A stretch of 64,000 nt of DNA from Caballeronia sp. NK8 (lineage in GTDB: Bacteria; Pseudomonadota; Gammaproteobacteria; Burkholderiales; Burkholderiaceae): positions 62,001 through 126,000 of the forward strand of contig NZ_AP024323.1 in assembly GCF_018408855.1 (NCBI RefSeq). The letters are read 5' to 3'. Shown here in pieces: positions 9,001-17,837 of the stretch (position 1 is the stretch's first letter; every line of letters begins with the position of its first letter). The translations under genes were made by a program, and so were the position numbers. Below the pieces are notes generated by a model. The model did not search any database. It had not been told where the DNA came from and was given only the letters and a program-made list of their open reading frames with translations.

Positions 9001-9127
9001 TTGCTTTCTCGAAGGCCTGTGCGAAGGCCGTCATGCGCGATGCTGAAATCTGTTCGGTGGACGGCTGAAATAGCGGTTCGCGCGCATACAGCCGCGCATT
9101 CTCTCGGATGGCGTCTTGACGGTCCAT
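6059..9127 (-). CDS. Three-domain adenylation-carrier-thioesterase enzyme (acetoacetyl-CoA-synthetase-like NRPS-type protein)
   Basis: 1022 residues. Residues about 1-645 form an ANL adenylation domain most like acetoacetyl-CoA synthetase: SSGTTGKPK at 286-294, SWMMWNW around 330, GRSDGVLNVRG near 528, and the C-terminal catalytic Lys in THNNKPSE at 626. Residues about 670-745 are a carrier domain with phosphopantetheine Ser709 in FFELGGHSLL. Residues about 765-1020 are a type I thioesterase (nucleophile Ser839 in GYSFGG, probable Asp866 in LLDTYV, His in VDGKHTD). There is no condensation or reductase domain, so one acyl group would be activated, loaded and then released, cyclised or condensed by the thioesterase. 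It is on the same strand as the GlxA-type regulator 119 bp downstream. Substrate and product are unknown. Acetoacetate, made by the adjacent carnitine pathway, is a plausible substrate by inference. A phosphopantetheinyl transferase is not in the window. Confidence 0.85.
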   Translation of the reverse strand: MDRQDAIRENARLYAREPLFQPSTEQISASRMTAFAQAFEKATGEHFADYSQLHAYAAREYRQFWKCFLESARGLEWSGSDEPVCIGNQCETARFFPNVELNYAENLLGKRIAPDDAPALTSCYADGRRIAYTRGELRERVVRLAQTLSELGLKEGDRVVAIMRNDGDAITVALAVTALGATLSTAAPENGVQAILDRFAPLDPKMMFAHTMQRPFDTGGSISGHVAAVAAQLPTLTDIVCLDETDLPSSVTQRQHELHSLIVRGDAMRFSWKRFPFNHPLFIMFSSGTTGKPKCIVHGAGGTLLEHVKEHRLHSDFGPGDKLFFHTSCSWMMWNWQMSVLASGVEIVTYDGPVSAVDTLWRLIAKEHVTVFGTSPAYLKMSEDAGIEPGAQVDLSALRAMMSTGAVLYDSQFQWVYEHVKPLQLQSISGGTDIIGCFVLGNPNLPVYAGEAQCRSLGLDVQAFDQGASTIMPGELVCTNPFPSRPLGFFGDDDGSRFHKAYFAANEGVWTHGDVIEFSPQGSARLHGRSDGVLNVRGINVSPGEIYRILSGIAEIRHAMVVPQTGANAGDAGQRIVLLLVLRPGAQLNAALAAHVRRDLTRQGSAALVPDVIVQVAGLPVTHNNKPSEAAARDAVNGLPARNVSSLANPECLDQIREHPSLTRVKRELPAPGESVEAIEAYLCALWEQHFSFSPIGRDDNFFELGGHSLLAARMLTDVQRATGRTLPLSTMILAPTIARLAAVLAADPDTRAGNSTLVQMRAGSGRPLFMVHSITGSVMECLTLAGMLQNERPVYGLQALGLDGDEVPQHSVEEMARGYVLRMREVQPSGPYALVGYSFGGLIAFEIAQQLVAAGEKIEMLCLLDTYVHTGCLPLSQWTRYQAAVIVERLRELRSLEAGERFGYMRGKAAVITDRVRMRMGKQAHTPAPDAIGMPPVLQRVRESMRVAMTTYRPRRYEGGPIVYVRASLLDNSRSDPLPVWQRVAKHGLRIMQVDGKHTDLVVEPHLAAVAQTLTNELSSA

Positions 9128-9619
9128 GTCCCAGGCACCTTTGATTGGACGACGTGATTTAAATAGCTATGTGCTCGACGGCGATCGCAGGAAATTGCTC
9201 CATTTCCTCTGCCGCAGGCGTCGGAGACCAGCCTAACCCCTCATGTCGAATGTACCCCGCCGGAAATCCTTCCAATGTGCGCGCAACCACAGAGGTTGTG
9301 GCGTTCCGGCACAGTTTGACCTTGCAAATGGGCGCTAAAGCATGTTTCGGATACCGAAAGGCGGCAATTACTACGCTTTCTGGCGGGTTTGTTCATCTCA
9401 ATTCGCGTTTACGCTATGGCGAAAGATCTTGGAATATAGGCTGAAAAGAGATAGTCCGAGGCGCGAACGTGCGTGCGTGAATGCGTCCGGTCGGGAGGTC
9501 GCAGGCAGTCAAGTCACGGTCGCAAGCGGGCGTTCGGGCGGCTTTATGCGGCGGTACTTTGTACCCCATGCCGGCACGCGAACCGGCGCATCGATTGAAC
9601 CCTCACCGGAAGGCTCGAC
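9128..9619. other. Divergent intergenic region, 492 bp
   Basis: Lies between the synthetase (minus strand) and caiX (plus strand) and must hold both promoters. It is AT-richer than the flanking genes. I see a direct repeat at 9497-9527, a small inverted repeat ggtac-ttt-gtacc at 9553-9565, and no convincing reading frame or RNA gene. Confidence 0.6.
9497..9527 (+). promoter_or_regulatory. Candidate AraC-family operator (direct repeat, 21-bp period)
   Basis: ggtcgcaggc at 9497-9506 and ggtcgcaagc at 9518-9527 match at 9 of 10 positions with starts 21 bp apart, two helical turns. This is the usual geometry of a dimeric AraC-type activator site. It lies 93-123 bp before the caiX ATG, a normal activator position. 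The nearby GlxA-type regulator is the obvious candidate to bind it. Confidence 0.4.
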
Positions 9620-10567
9620 ATGAGACAACACCTGATCTGCACGCTGCTTGCCGTTACCTGTTCCGCATTCGCCGTTGCGCCGGGCGCGCAGGCGGAAGAC
9701 GCGAGTTGCCGCACGGTGCGCTTCGTCGACATCGGTTGGACCGACATCACTTCGACGACCGCGCTCGCTTCCGTCGTGTTCGAGGGGCTCGGCTATGCGC
9801 CGCGGACCACGGTGGCGTCGGTGCCGATTTCGCTTGCCGGGCTGAAGAGCAAGCAGATCGATGTCTCGCTTGGTTATTGGTGGCCCGTGCAGCAGAAAGC
9901 GGTCGAGCCGTTCCTCGAAGCGAAGAGCATTCAGAAGCTGGAACCGCCGAATCTTTCGGGCGCGAAAGCGACGCTCGCCGTGCCCAGCTATGCGTACGAT
10001 GCGGGCATCAAGACTTTTGCGGACATCGCGAAGCATCGCGACGAACTGGGCGGCACGATCTACGGCATCGAGCCGGGCAGCAGCGCGAACGCCAAGATTC
10101 AGAAGATGATCGATTCGAATCAGTTCGGGTTGGGTGGGTTCAAGCTCGTGCAGTCGAGCGAGGCGGGGATGCTGGTCACGGTCGAGCGCGCGATCCGCGA
10201 GAAGAAGCCGGTGGTGTTTCTTGGGTGGGAGCCGCATCCGATGAACATTCAGATGAAGATCAACTATCTCTCGGGTGGGGATGAGGTGTTCGGGCCGAAC
10301 TATGGCGAAGCGCGGGTTTACACCCTGACGAATACGGATTTTCTGGCGCGGTGTCCTAATGCGGGGAAGTTCGTTTCCAATCTGCGATTCACGACTGATC
10401 TGGAGAACCGGTTGATGCAGCCGGTGATGAACAAGGAGCGGCCTCAGGAGGCGGCGAAGGCCTATCTCAAGCAGAACCCGCAGGTGTTGGATGCCTGGCT
10501 TGCAGGCGTGAAGACGGTTGATGGGAAGGAGGGGTTGACGGCGGTCAGGCAGTATCTCGGGCTTTGA
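9620..10567 (+). CDS. caiX: Carnitine/glycine betaine ABC transporter substrate-binding protein (CaiX-like)
   Basis: 315 residues, same length and fold as the 800-1747 protein, with shared motifs VDIGWTDITSTTALAS, SLGYWWPVQ and LGWEPHPMN. GGAAGG stands 6 bp before the ATG at 9620. A signal peptide is obvious (cleavage near AQAED). The Trp positions are consistent with a quaternary-amine aromatic cage. The Trp-Trp in SLGYWWPVQ, where the paralogue has LGNWMPAQ, may reflect a different ligand. Position immediately before the carnitine operon points to carnitine, as with CaiX beside cdhCAB in Pseudomonas aeruginosa. It is an orphan binding protein without its own permease. The assignment to carnitine rather than betaine is inference from context. 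Confidence 0.78.
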   Translation: MRQHLICTLLAVTCSAFAVAPGAQAEDASCRTVRFVDIGWTDITSTTALASVVFEGLGYAPRTTVASVPISLAGLKSKQIDVSLGYWWPVQQKAVEPFLEAKSIQKLEPPNLSGAKATLAVPSYAYDAGIKTFADIAKHRDELGGTIYGIEPGSSANAKIQKMIDSNQFGLGGFKLVQSSEAGMLVTVERAIREKKPVVFLGWEPHPMNIQMKINYLSGGDEVFGPNYGEARVYTLTNTDFLARCPNAGKFVSNLRFTTDLENRLMQPVMNKERPQEAAKAYLKQNPQVLDAWLAGVKTVDGKEGLTAVRQYLGL

Positions 10568-10597
10568 GTTTTGCTTGCGATTGGGGTTTGGGTTTGT

Positions 10598-11208
10598 CGC
10601 CGGATCCCGTGATCGTGTCGGTCTATTAGCGTTGCCCCTGTGCGGGGCGGCACCTACTTTCTTTGCTGCTGCAAAGAAAGTAGGCAAAGAAAGCAGCTCG
10701 AGACGCCCGCGGTCATACGCAATTTGGCCACTATTCTCGTCGTTCGTGGGCTCTGTAGCGAGTGCCCTCGTAGGCCTAACCGGGCATGGACCGCGCACGA
10801 TCTGCCGAGCTAGTCGTTTAAGCGCACTGGTTCAGCACGAAATAGCTTCGGCACAGCGCTTCGCGCTGCCGTCGGGTAGGCGAGGGAAACCAACGAGAAA
10901 AGAGAAACGCAGAAGCACACGCGGACCCGAGGGACCGGTCGGCCGCGCAGCGGGACGGAGCCATTTCGTGCTGAACCAGCCACGCGAGCGGCGCGGTGTG
11001 ACAGACCGTGCGCGGTCCAAGCCCGGTTAGGCCTGTGAGGGCACTCGCTACAGACGCCACGAGCGAGGAGAAGGATACCCAAATTGCGTGTGACCGCGGG
11101 CGTATCAGGCTGCTTTCTTTGGTTACTTTCTTTGCAGCAGCAAAGAAAGTGACTGCCACCCCGCACAGGGGCAGTGCTAATAAACCGACACGAAAACGGG
11201 ATCCAGCG
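10598..11208. repeat. Giant imperfect palindrome, copy 2 (611 bp)
   Basis: Lies between caiX and cdhC, inside what would otherwise be one carnitine gene cluster. Ends are cgccggatcccg on the left and its near-complement cgggatccagcg on the right. Both halves carry the actttctttg/caaagaaagt hairpin and the conserved gtagcgagtgccctcgtagg segment (right copy inverted). Unlike copies 1 and 3, both arms are of type A (gacgcccgcggtcatacg on the left, cgtgtgaccgcgggcgt on the right), so this copy is the most symmetrical. If transcribed with caiX it would fold into a long hairpin upstream of cdhC. Confidence 0.88.
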
Positions 11209-11269
11209 AAAGCAACAAAAAGCGAGCCAGAAACAAAGGAACCCTAACAGAAGGAAAAGGACCAAGACG

Positions 11270-12199
11270 ATGAACTACGAAGTGATAGTAACGTGCGCAG
11301 TAACGGGCGCTGGCGACACGACCGGCAAGCACCCCGCCATCCCCACGACTCCAAAGCAGATAGCTCAGGCAGCAATAGAAGCGGCCCGCGCGGGCGCCAC
11401 CGTCGCCCATTGCCACGTACGCGATCCCAAAACGGGCAGAGGCAGCCGCGATCCCGCGTTGTACCGAGAAGTAGTAGACCGCATCCGCTCCTCCGACACC
11501 GACGTGATCGTCAACCTGACCGCCGGCATGGGCGGTGACCTCGAAATTGGCCCGGGCGAAGACCCGATGCGCTTCGGCGCGAACACCGATCTCGTCGGCG
11601 GCCTGACGCGTCTCGCCCACGTCGAAGAACTGCTGCCCGAAATCTGCACGCTCGACTGCGGCACGCTCAACTTCGGCGACGGCGACTACATCTACGTTTC
11701 GACGCCCGCGCAACTTCGCGCCGGCGCAAAGCGCATCCAGGAACTCGGCGTGAAGCCCGAACTGGAAATCTTCGATACGGGTCATCTGTGGTTCGCCAAT
11801 CAACTGCTGAAAGAAGGCCTGCTCGATAACCCGCCGCTCTTTCAGTTGTGCATGGGCATCCCATGGGGCGCGCCGCCCGACACCGGCACGATGAAGGCGA
11901 TGGTCGACAACCTGCCGCCCGGCGCGCACTGGGCGGGCTTCGGCATCGGCCGCATGCAGATGCCGATGGTCGCGCAGGCGATGCTGCTCGGCGGCCACGT
12001 GCGCGTCGGTCTCGAAGACAACCTGTGGCTCGATCGCGGCGTGCATGCGACGAACGGCTCGCTCGTGCAACGCGCCGTCGAAATCATCGAGCGACTGGGC
12101 GCACGCGCGCTCACGCCCGCCGAAGGACGCAAAAAGCTCGGGCTGCCGCCGCGCGGCGAACGTCCGCTGGAAAAACGCATCGCCGAACAATTCGCCTGA
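11270..12199 (+). CDS. cdhC: Dehydrocarnitine cleavage enzyme (BKACE family)
   Basis: A 309-residue beta-keto acid cleavage enzyme (DUF849). In carnitine breakdown it converts 3-dehydrocarnitine plus acetyl-CoA to betainyl-CoA plus acetoacetate. The start at ATG 11270 gives [21 protein letters not shown] with [16 protein letters not shown] it. The frame extends upstream to 11174 but into the repeat. The zinc ligands His47 and His49 lie in [11 protein letters not shown], and NLTAGMGGD and the C-terminal [11 protein letters not shown] match the family. It begins the cdhC-cdhA-cdhB operon (21 bp to cdhA, then 10 bp to cdhB), and the presence of all three partners makes the substrate assignment firm. 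Confidence 0.9.
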   Translation: MNYEVIVTCAVTGAGDTTGKHPAIPTTPKQIAQAAIEAARAGATVAHCHVRDPKTGRGSRDPALYREVVDRIRSSDTDVIVNLTAGMGGDLEIGPGEDPMRFGANTDLVGGLTRLAHVEELLPEICTLDCGTLNFGDGDYIYVSTPAQLRAGAKRIQELGVKPELEIFDTGHLWFANQLLKEGLLDNPPLFQLCMGIPWGAPPDTGTMKAMVDNLPPGAHWAGFGIGRMQMPMVAQAMLLGGHVRVGLEDNLWLDRGVHATNGSLVQRAVEIIERLGARALTPAEGRKKLGLPPRGERPLEKRIAEQFA

Positions 12200-12219
12200 A
12201 CAGACAAGGACACATCGAC

Positions 12220-13167
12220 ATGCAAGTCAAGCAATTCGCCGCGCTCGGCGCGGGTGTGATCGGCAGCGGCTGGGTGGCGCGCGCGCTCGGAGCGGGGCTC
12301 GACGTCACCGCGTGGGACCCCGCGCCCGGCGCCGAAGCGCAGTTGCGCGCGAACGTCGCGAATGCGTGGCCGGCGCTCGAGCGCGCCGGTCTGGCGAAAG
12401 GCGCGTCGCCGCAGCGGTTGCGCGTCGTATCGACGGTCGAGGAATGCGTCGCCGATGCCGACTTCATCCAGGAAAGCGCGCCCGAACGCGAGGAACTGAA
12501 GCTCGCGCTGCACGAACGCGTGAGCCGCGCGGCGAAGCCCGATGCGATCATCGCGTCGTCGACGTCCGGGCTGCTGCCGACCGAGTTCTACGCGCGTGCG
12601 GTGAATCCGCAGCGCTGCGTGGTCGGTCATCCGTTCAATCCGGTGTATCTGCTGCCGCTCGTCGAAGTGCTCGGCGGCGAAGCGACTTCGGGCGAAGCGA
12701 TCGACGCCGCGATGAGCTTCTACGCATCCATCGGCATGCGGCCCTTGCGCGTGCGAAAGGAAGTGCCGGGCTTCATCGCGGACCGCCTGCTCGAAGCGCT
12801 GTGGCGCGAGGCGCTGCATCTCGTGAACGACGGCGTCGCGACGACCGGCGAAATCGACGACGCGATCCGCTACGGCGCGGGCATCCGCTGGTCGTTCATG
12901 GGCACGTTCCTGACCTACACGCTGGCCGGCGGCGAGGCGGGCATGCGACACTTCATGCAGCAGTTCGGCCCCGCGCTCGAATTGCCGTGGACGAAGCTCG
13001 TCGCGCCGAAGCTGACCGACGAACTCATCGACCGCGTGGTCGACGGCACATCACGGCAGACCAACGGGCGCGGCATCAAGGAACTGGAGCGCTATCGCGA
13101 CGACTGCATCGCGAGCGTGATCGAGGCGATCGCGCAGGCGAAAGCGCGTCACGGCATCGAAGATTAA
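12220..13167 (+). CDS. cdhA: L-carnitine 3-dehydrogenase
   Basis: A 315-residue NAD+-dependent enzyme that oxidises L-carnitine to 3-dehydrocarnitine, first step of the pathway. It belongs to the 3-hydroxyacyl-CoA dehydrogenase superfamily. The N-terminal Rossmann fold shows [14 protein letters not shown] then the NAD-selecting acidic residue in VTAWDP. The central [15 protein letters not shown] holds the catalytic His, and the C-terminal helical domain follows. The start was taken at ATG 12220, preceded by AAGGA, rather than the overlapping upstream ATG at 11848 inside cdhC. In some species the thioesterase is fused to this enzyme. Here it is a separate downstream gene. Confidence 0.9.
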   Translation: MQVKQFAALGAGVIGSGWVARALGAGLDVTAWDPAPGAEAQLRANVANAWPALERAGLAKGASPQRLRVVSTVEECVADADFIQESAPEREELKLALHERVSRAAKPDAIIASSTSGLLPTEFYARAVNPQRCVVGHPFNPVYLLPLVEVLGGEATSGEAIDAAMSFYASIGMRPLRVRKEVPGFIADRLLEALWREALHLVNDGVATTGEIDDAIRYGAGIRWSFMGTFLTYTLAGGEAGMRHFMQQFGPALELPWTKLVAPKLTDELIDRVVDGTSRQTNGRGIKELERYRDDCIASVIEAIAQAKARHGIED

Positions 13168-13599
13168 AGGAACCACGATGATCTATCGCGACACGGTCAA
13201 GCCCGAATGGGTCGACTACAACGGCCATCTGCGCGATGCGTTCTACATGCTGATCTACAGCCTCGCGACCGATGCGTTCATGGACCACATCGGTCTCGAC
13301 GACGCGGGCCGCCGCGCGCGGCAGCGCACGCTCTACACCCTCGAAGCGCACATCAGCTATCTGCGCGAGATCAAGGAGGGCGCGGCGGTGCGCGTGGAAA
13401 CGCGGGTCGTCGCGCATGACAGGAAGCGCGTCCATCTCTATATGGAGATGTTCGAGGGCGAGACGGCCGAGCCGGTGTCCGCGTGCGAGCAGATGATGAT
13501 GCACATCGATTCGAGCGGCGCGCCGAAGTCCGCATCGTTCGATGAGGACATCGCCGCGCGCATCGCCGCCGAGCCGGCCATCGCGCTGAAGGACGCGCG

Positions 13600-15837
<2,238 letters not shown>

Positions 15838-15886
15838 GATGTAACGCTCCAGTCTGGCCGGGATCGCGAAGATCCCCTACGAGACC

Positions 15887-15917
15887 AGTATCGACCTTCC
15901 AGTGATTGGAAGGTCAA
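15887..15917 (-). promoter_or_regulatory. CueR/MerR-type promoter of copA
   Basis: Read on the minus strand: -35 TTGACC (15912-15917), 19-bp spacer, -10 GATACT (15887-15892). The spacer contains the dyad accttcc...ggaaggt (15894-15914). A stretched 19-bp spacer with a central dyad is the hallmark of MerR-family promoters, and the accttcc/ggaaggt half-sites match the well-known CueR sites before E. coli copA. Expression is expected to rise with Cu+. Confidence 0.85.
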
Positions 15918-16192
15918 GGACGGAATGTACGGCGTCGTGCAATTCTGAAATGCAGCCTGCCGATGCGCCCGGCATACGGCAAGTCACGAAGTGCTTTTGC
16001 CCGGCAACTGGTGCATGCTTCGCAACGCCGAAGCGCTTTTGTTCGCTTCGGCTTGCCTGACTTCTTGCCTATCGTCCGCGGATAAGTTAAAACCCGAATT
16101 TCGAGATAATGCTCGTGGCGCGCCGCGCGGGGCCTGGATGCGGCGATAATGCGCGCGCGAACCCATCGAAAGAAAACCGGATTCCCATTCGA
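15918..16192. other. Upstream region of the DUF1254 gene
   Basis: 275 bp between the copA promoter and the DUF1254 ATG. AT-richer stretches around 16080-16110 could contain a promoter, but none is convincing. The long minus-strand frame crossing it looks like a shadow. Confidence 0.4.
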
Positions 16193-17653
16193 ATGAAGAA
16201 CAACCGACGCTGGACGTTTGCGCTCAACCCCGTCATCTGGATGAGCGTGAGCCTCGCCGGAATCGCGGTCCTCGCCGGCTGCGCGAGCAAGCCGCCCGAG
16301 GCGAAACCGACCAGCACGGGCTGGGTGAAGAACCAGGTCGCCGATGCCTATACGTTCGGCTTTCCGCTCGTCGCCACCGACATCGCGCGTGAGCGGGCGA
16401 GCGGCGGCACAGGCCAGGGCCAGGCGCCGCTCAACGCCTTCCGCCACGCGAGCGCGCTGCCGCCCTCGGGCGCGGGCGGCGCGCCGAGCGTCGACACGCT
16501 CGAATCGACCGCCTGGCTCGATGTTTCCGCCGATCCCGTGATCGTGTCGCTGCCCGCCGCGCCGCGCGGCCGCTATCTCGACGCCCGCGCGTTCGACGCG
16601 TGGACCAACGCGCTCTATTCCAGCGCCGACACGACGCCGTATCCGAAGATGCAACTGATCGCGTTCGTGCCTGCGGGCTGGACCGGCACGCTGCCCGCCA
16701 ACGCGACGCGGGTGGAAACGCGCACGCGCTACGTGTGGCTCTCGGTGCGCGTGCGCGTGAACGGCCCGAACGACGTGCGCGAGGCACGCAAGCTGCAAAC
16801 CGCGATGCACATCGACACGCTCACGCCCGCGAAGGGTTCCGTGTCCGATCCGACGCCCGCCGTCGCCAGCGCGTGGCCCGCGGGCGGCGCGAAGCAGCCC
16901 GCGGTGCCGCCGTTGCCCGCCGCACTGGCGACGATCGCGCCGGGCGCGCAGGCCGAGGCGCTCGACGCGAACGCGTTCTTCGCGCGCCTCGCCCGTTCGC
17001 TCGACGACAATCCCGCCGCCACCGACGACAGCCACGTGATGAGCCAGCTCGCCGATCTCGGCGTCAAGCCCGGCGAGCCGGTGCAGTTCAAAAAGACCGA
17101 TGCACCGCTGCTCGATGCCGGCCTCGCCGACGCGCACGAGCGGCTCGCGACTGTGCCGCCGAACGCGCTCTCGAAGAACGGCTGGATCTGGTTCGGCGAC
17201 GGCGTCGGCATCTACGGCACGGATTACACGCTGCGCGCCTATCTCGCGCGCCGGCAGACCGCGACGGGCACGAAGGAAGGCGAAGTGAAGCCCGTGACGC
17301 GCGTGGACCGCGACGGCCATGCGTTGAACGGCGCCAACCAGTACACGCTGCATTTCACGGCGGACCAGTTGCCGCCGGTGCGCGGCTTCTGGACGATCAC
17401 GGCCTACACGAAGGACGGCGCGCTCGCCGACGCAAAGCTGCCGCGCCTGTCGATTTCCGATCGCGACCGGCTCAGGAAGAATCGCGATGGTTCCGTCGAC
17501 GTGATCGTGTCGGCGAAATCGCCGGGACGCGCGCGCGACGCGAACTGGCTGCCCGCGCCCGAAGGCGAATTCCAGCTCGCGATGCGTCTTTATGCGCCGA
17601 GGCCGCAGGCGAGCGACGGCTCGTGGGCGCCGCCGCCTGTCATGCGGCAGTAA
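16193..17653 (+). CDS. DUF1254/DUF1214 lipoprotein
   Basis: 486 residues. The start was set at ATG 16193 (MKNNRRWTFAL), which gives a lipoprotein signal with lipobox VLAGC (Cys30). The upstream frame to 16109 adds a basic tail with no signal. A DUF1254 domain lies in about residues 60-230 (YTFGFPLVATDIARE near its start), followed by a linker and a DUF1214 domain from about 330 to the end (QYTLHFTADQLPPVRGFWTITAY). These proteins occur widely in proteobacteria, but no biochemical function is established to my knowledge. It is expected to be anchored in the outer or inner membrane facing the periplasm. It stands alone and is followed by a strong hairpin. Confidence 0.85.
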   Translation: MKNNRRWTFALNPVIWMSVSLAGIAVLAGCASKPPEAKPTSTGWVKNQVADAYTFGFPLVATDIARERASGGTGQGQAPLNAFRHASALPPSGAGGAPSVDTLESTAWLDVSADPVIVSLPAAPRGRYLDARAFDAWTNALYSSADTTPYPKMQLIAFVPAGWTGTLPANATRVETRTRYVWLSVRVRVNGPNDVREARKLQTAMHIDTLTPAKGSVSDPTPAVASAWPAGGAKQPAVPPLPAALATIAPGAQAEALDANAFFARLARSLDDNPAATDDSHVMSQLADLGVKPGEPVQFKKTDAPLLDAGLADAHERLATVPPNALSKNGWIWFGDGVGIYGTDYTLRAYLARRQTATGTKEGEVKPVTRVDRDGHALNGANQYTLHFTADQLPPVRGFWTITAYTKDGALADAKLPRLSISDRDRLRKNRDGSVDVIVSAKSPGRARDANWLPAPEGEFQLAMRLYAPRPQASDGSWAPPPVMRQ

Positions 17654-17683
17654 ACCGGCTGCGCTGACACAATCGAACGAACC

Positions 17684-17716
17684 CATGAAGGCCGCGATTT
17701 TTTCGCGGCCTTCATG
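17684..17716. terminator. Perfect hairpin after the DUF1254 gene
   Basis: Arms of about 13 bp (catgaaggccgcg and its complement) around a T-rich loop, 31 bp after the stop codon. The T run is in the loop rather than after the stem, so it may terminate less efficiently than a canonical intrinsic terminator. Confidence 0.55.
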
Positions 17717-17837
17717 CGTTTGATACTCAGTTTGGGCAACGTTTGCGCACCGCGTCGTCGTATACTCGAGCTTCATCTTTCCCGGGACGGCGAAGCTCGG
17801 GCGGCGCTCATACGGGCGGCTCGTCGCCGCGCATCGA

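Noticed and set aside
6518..9046. 842-residue frame opposite the adenylation-carrier-thioesterase gene
   Set aside because: It is an Arg/His-rich antisense shadow of a well-supported gene in high-GC DNA, with no recognisable domain.
16193..17653. Partnering of the DUF1254 lipoprotein with copA as a copper system
   Set aside because: They are divergent, a separate promoter serves each, and the DUF1254 protein has no metal-binding motif.
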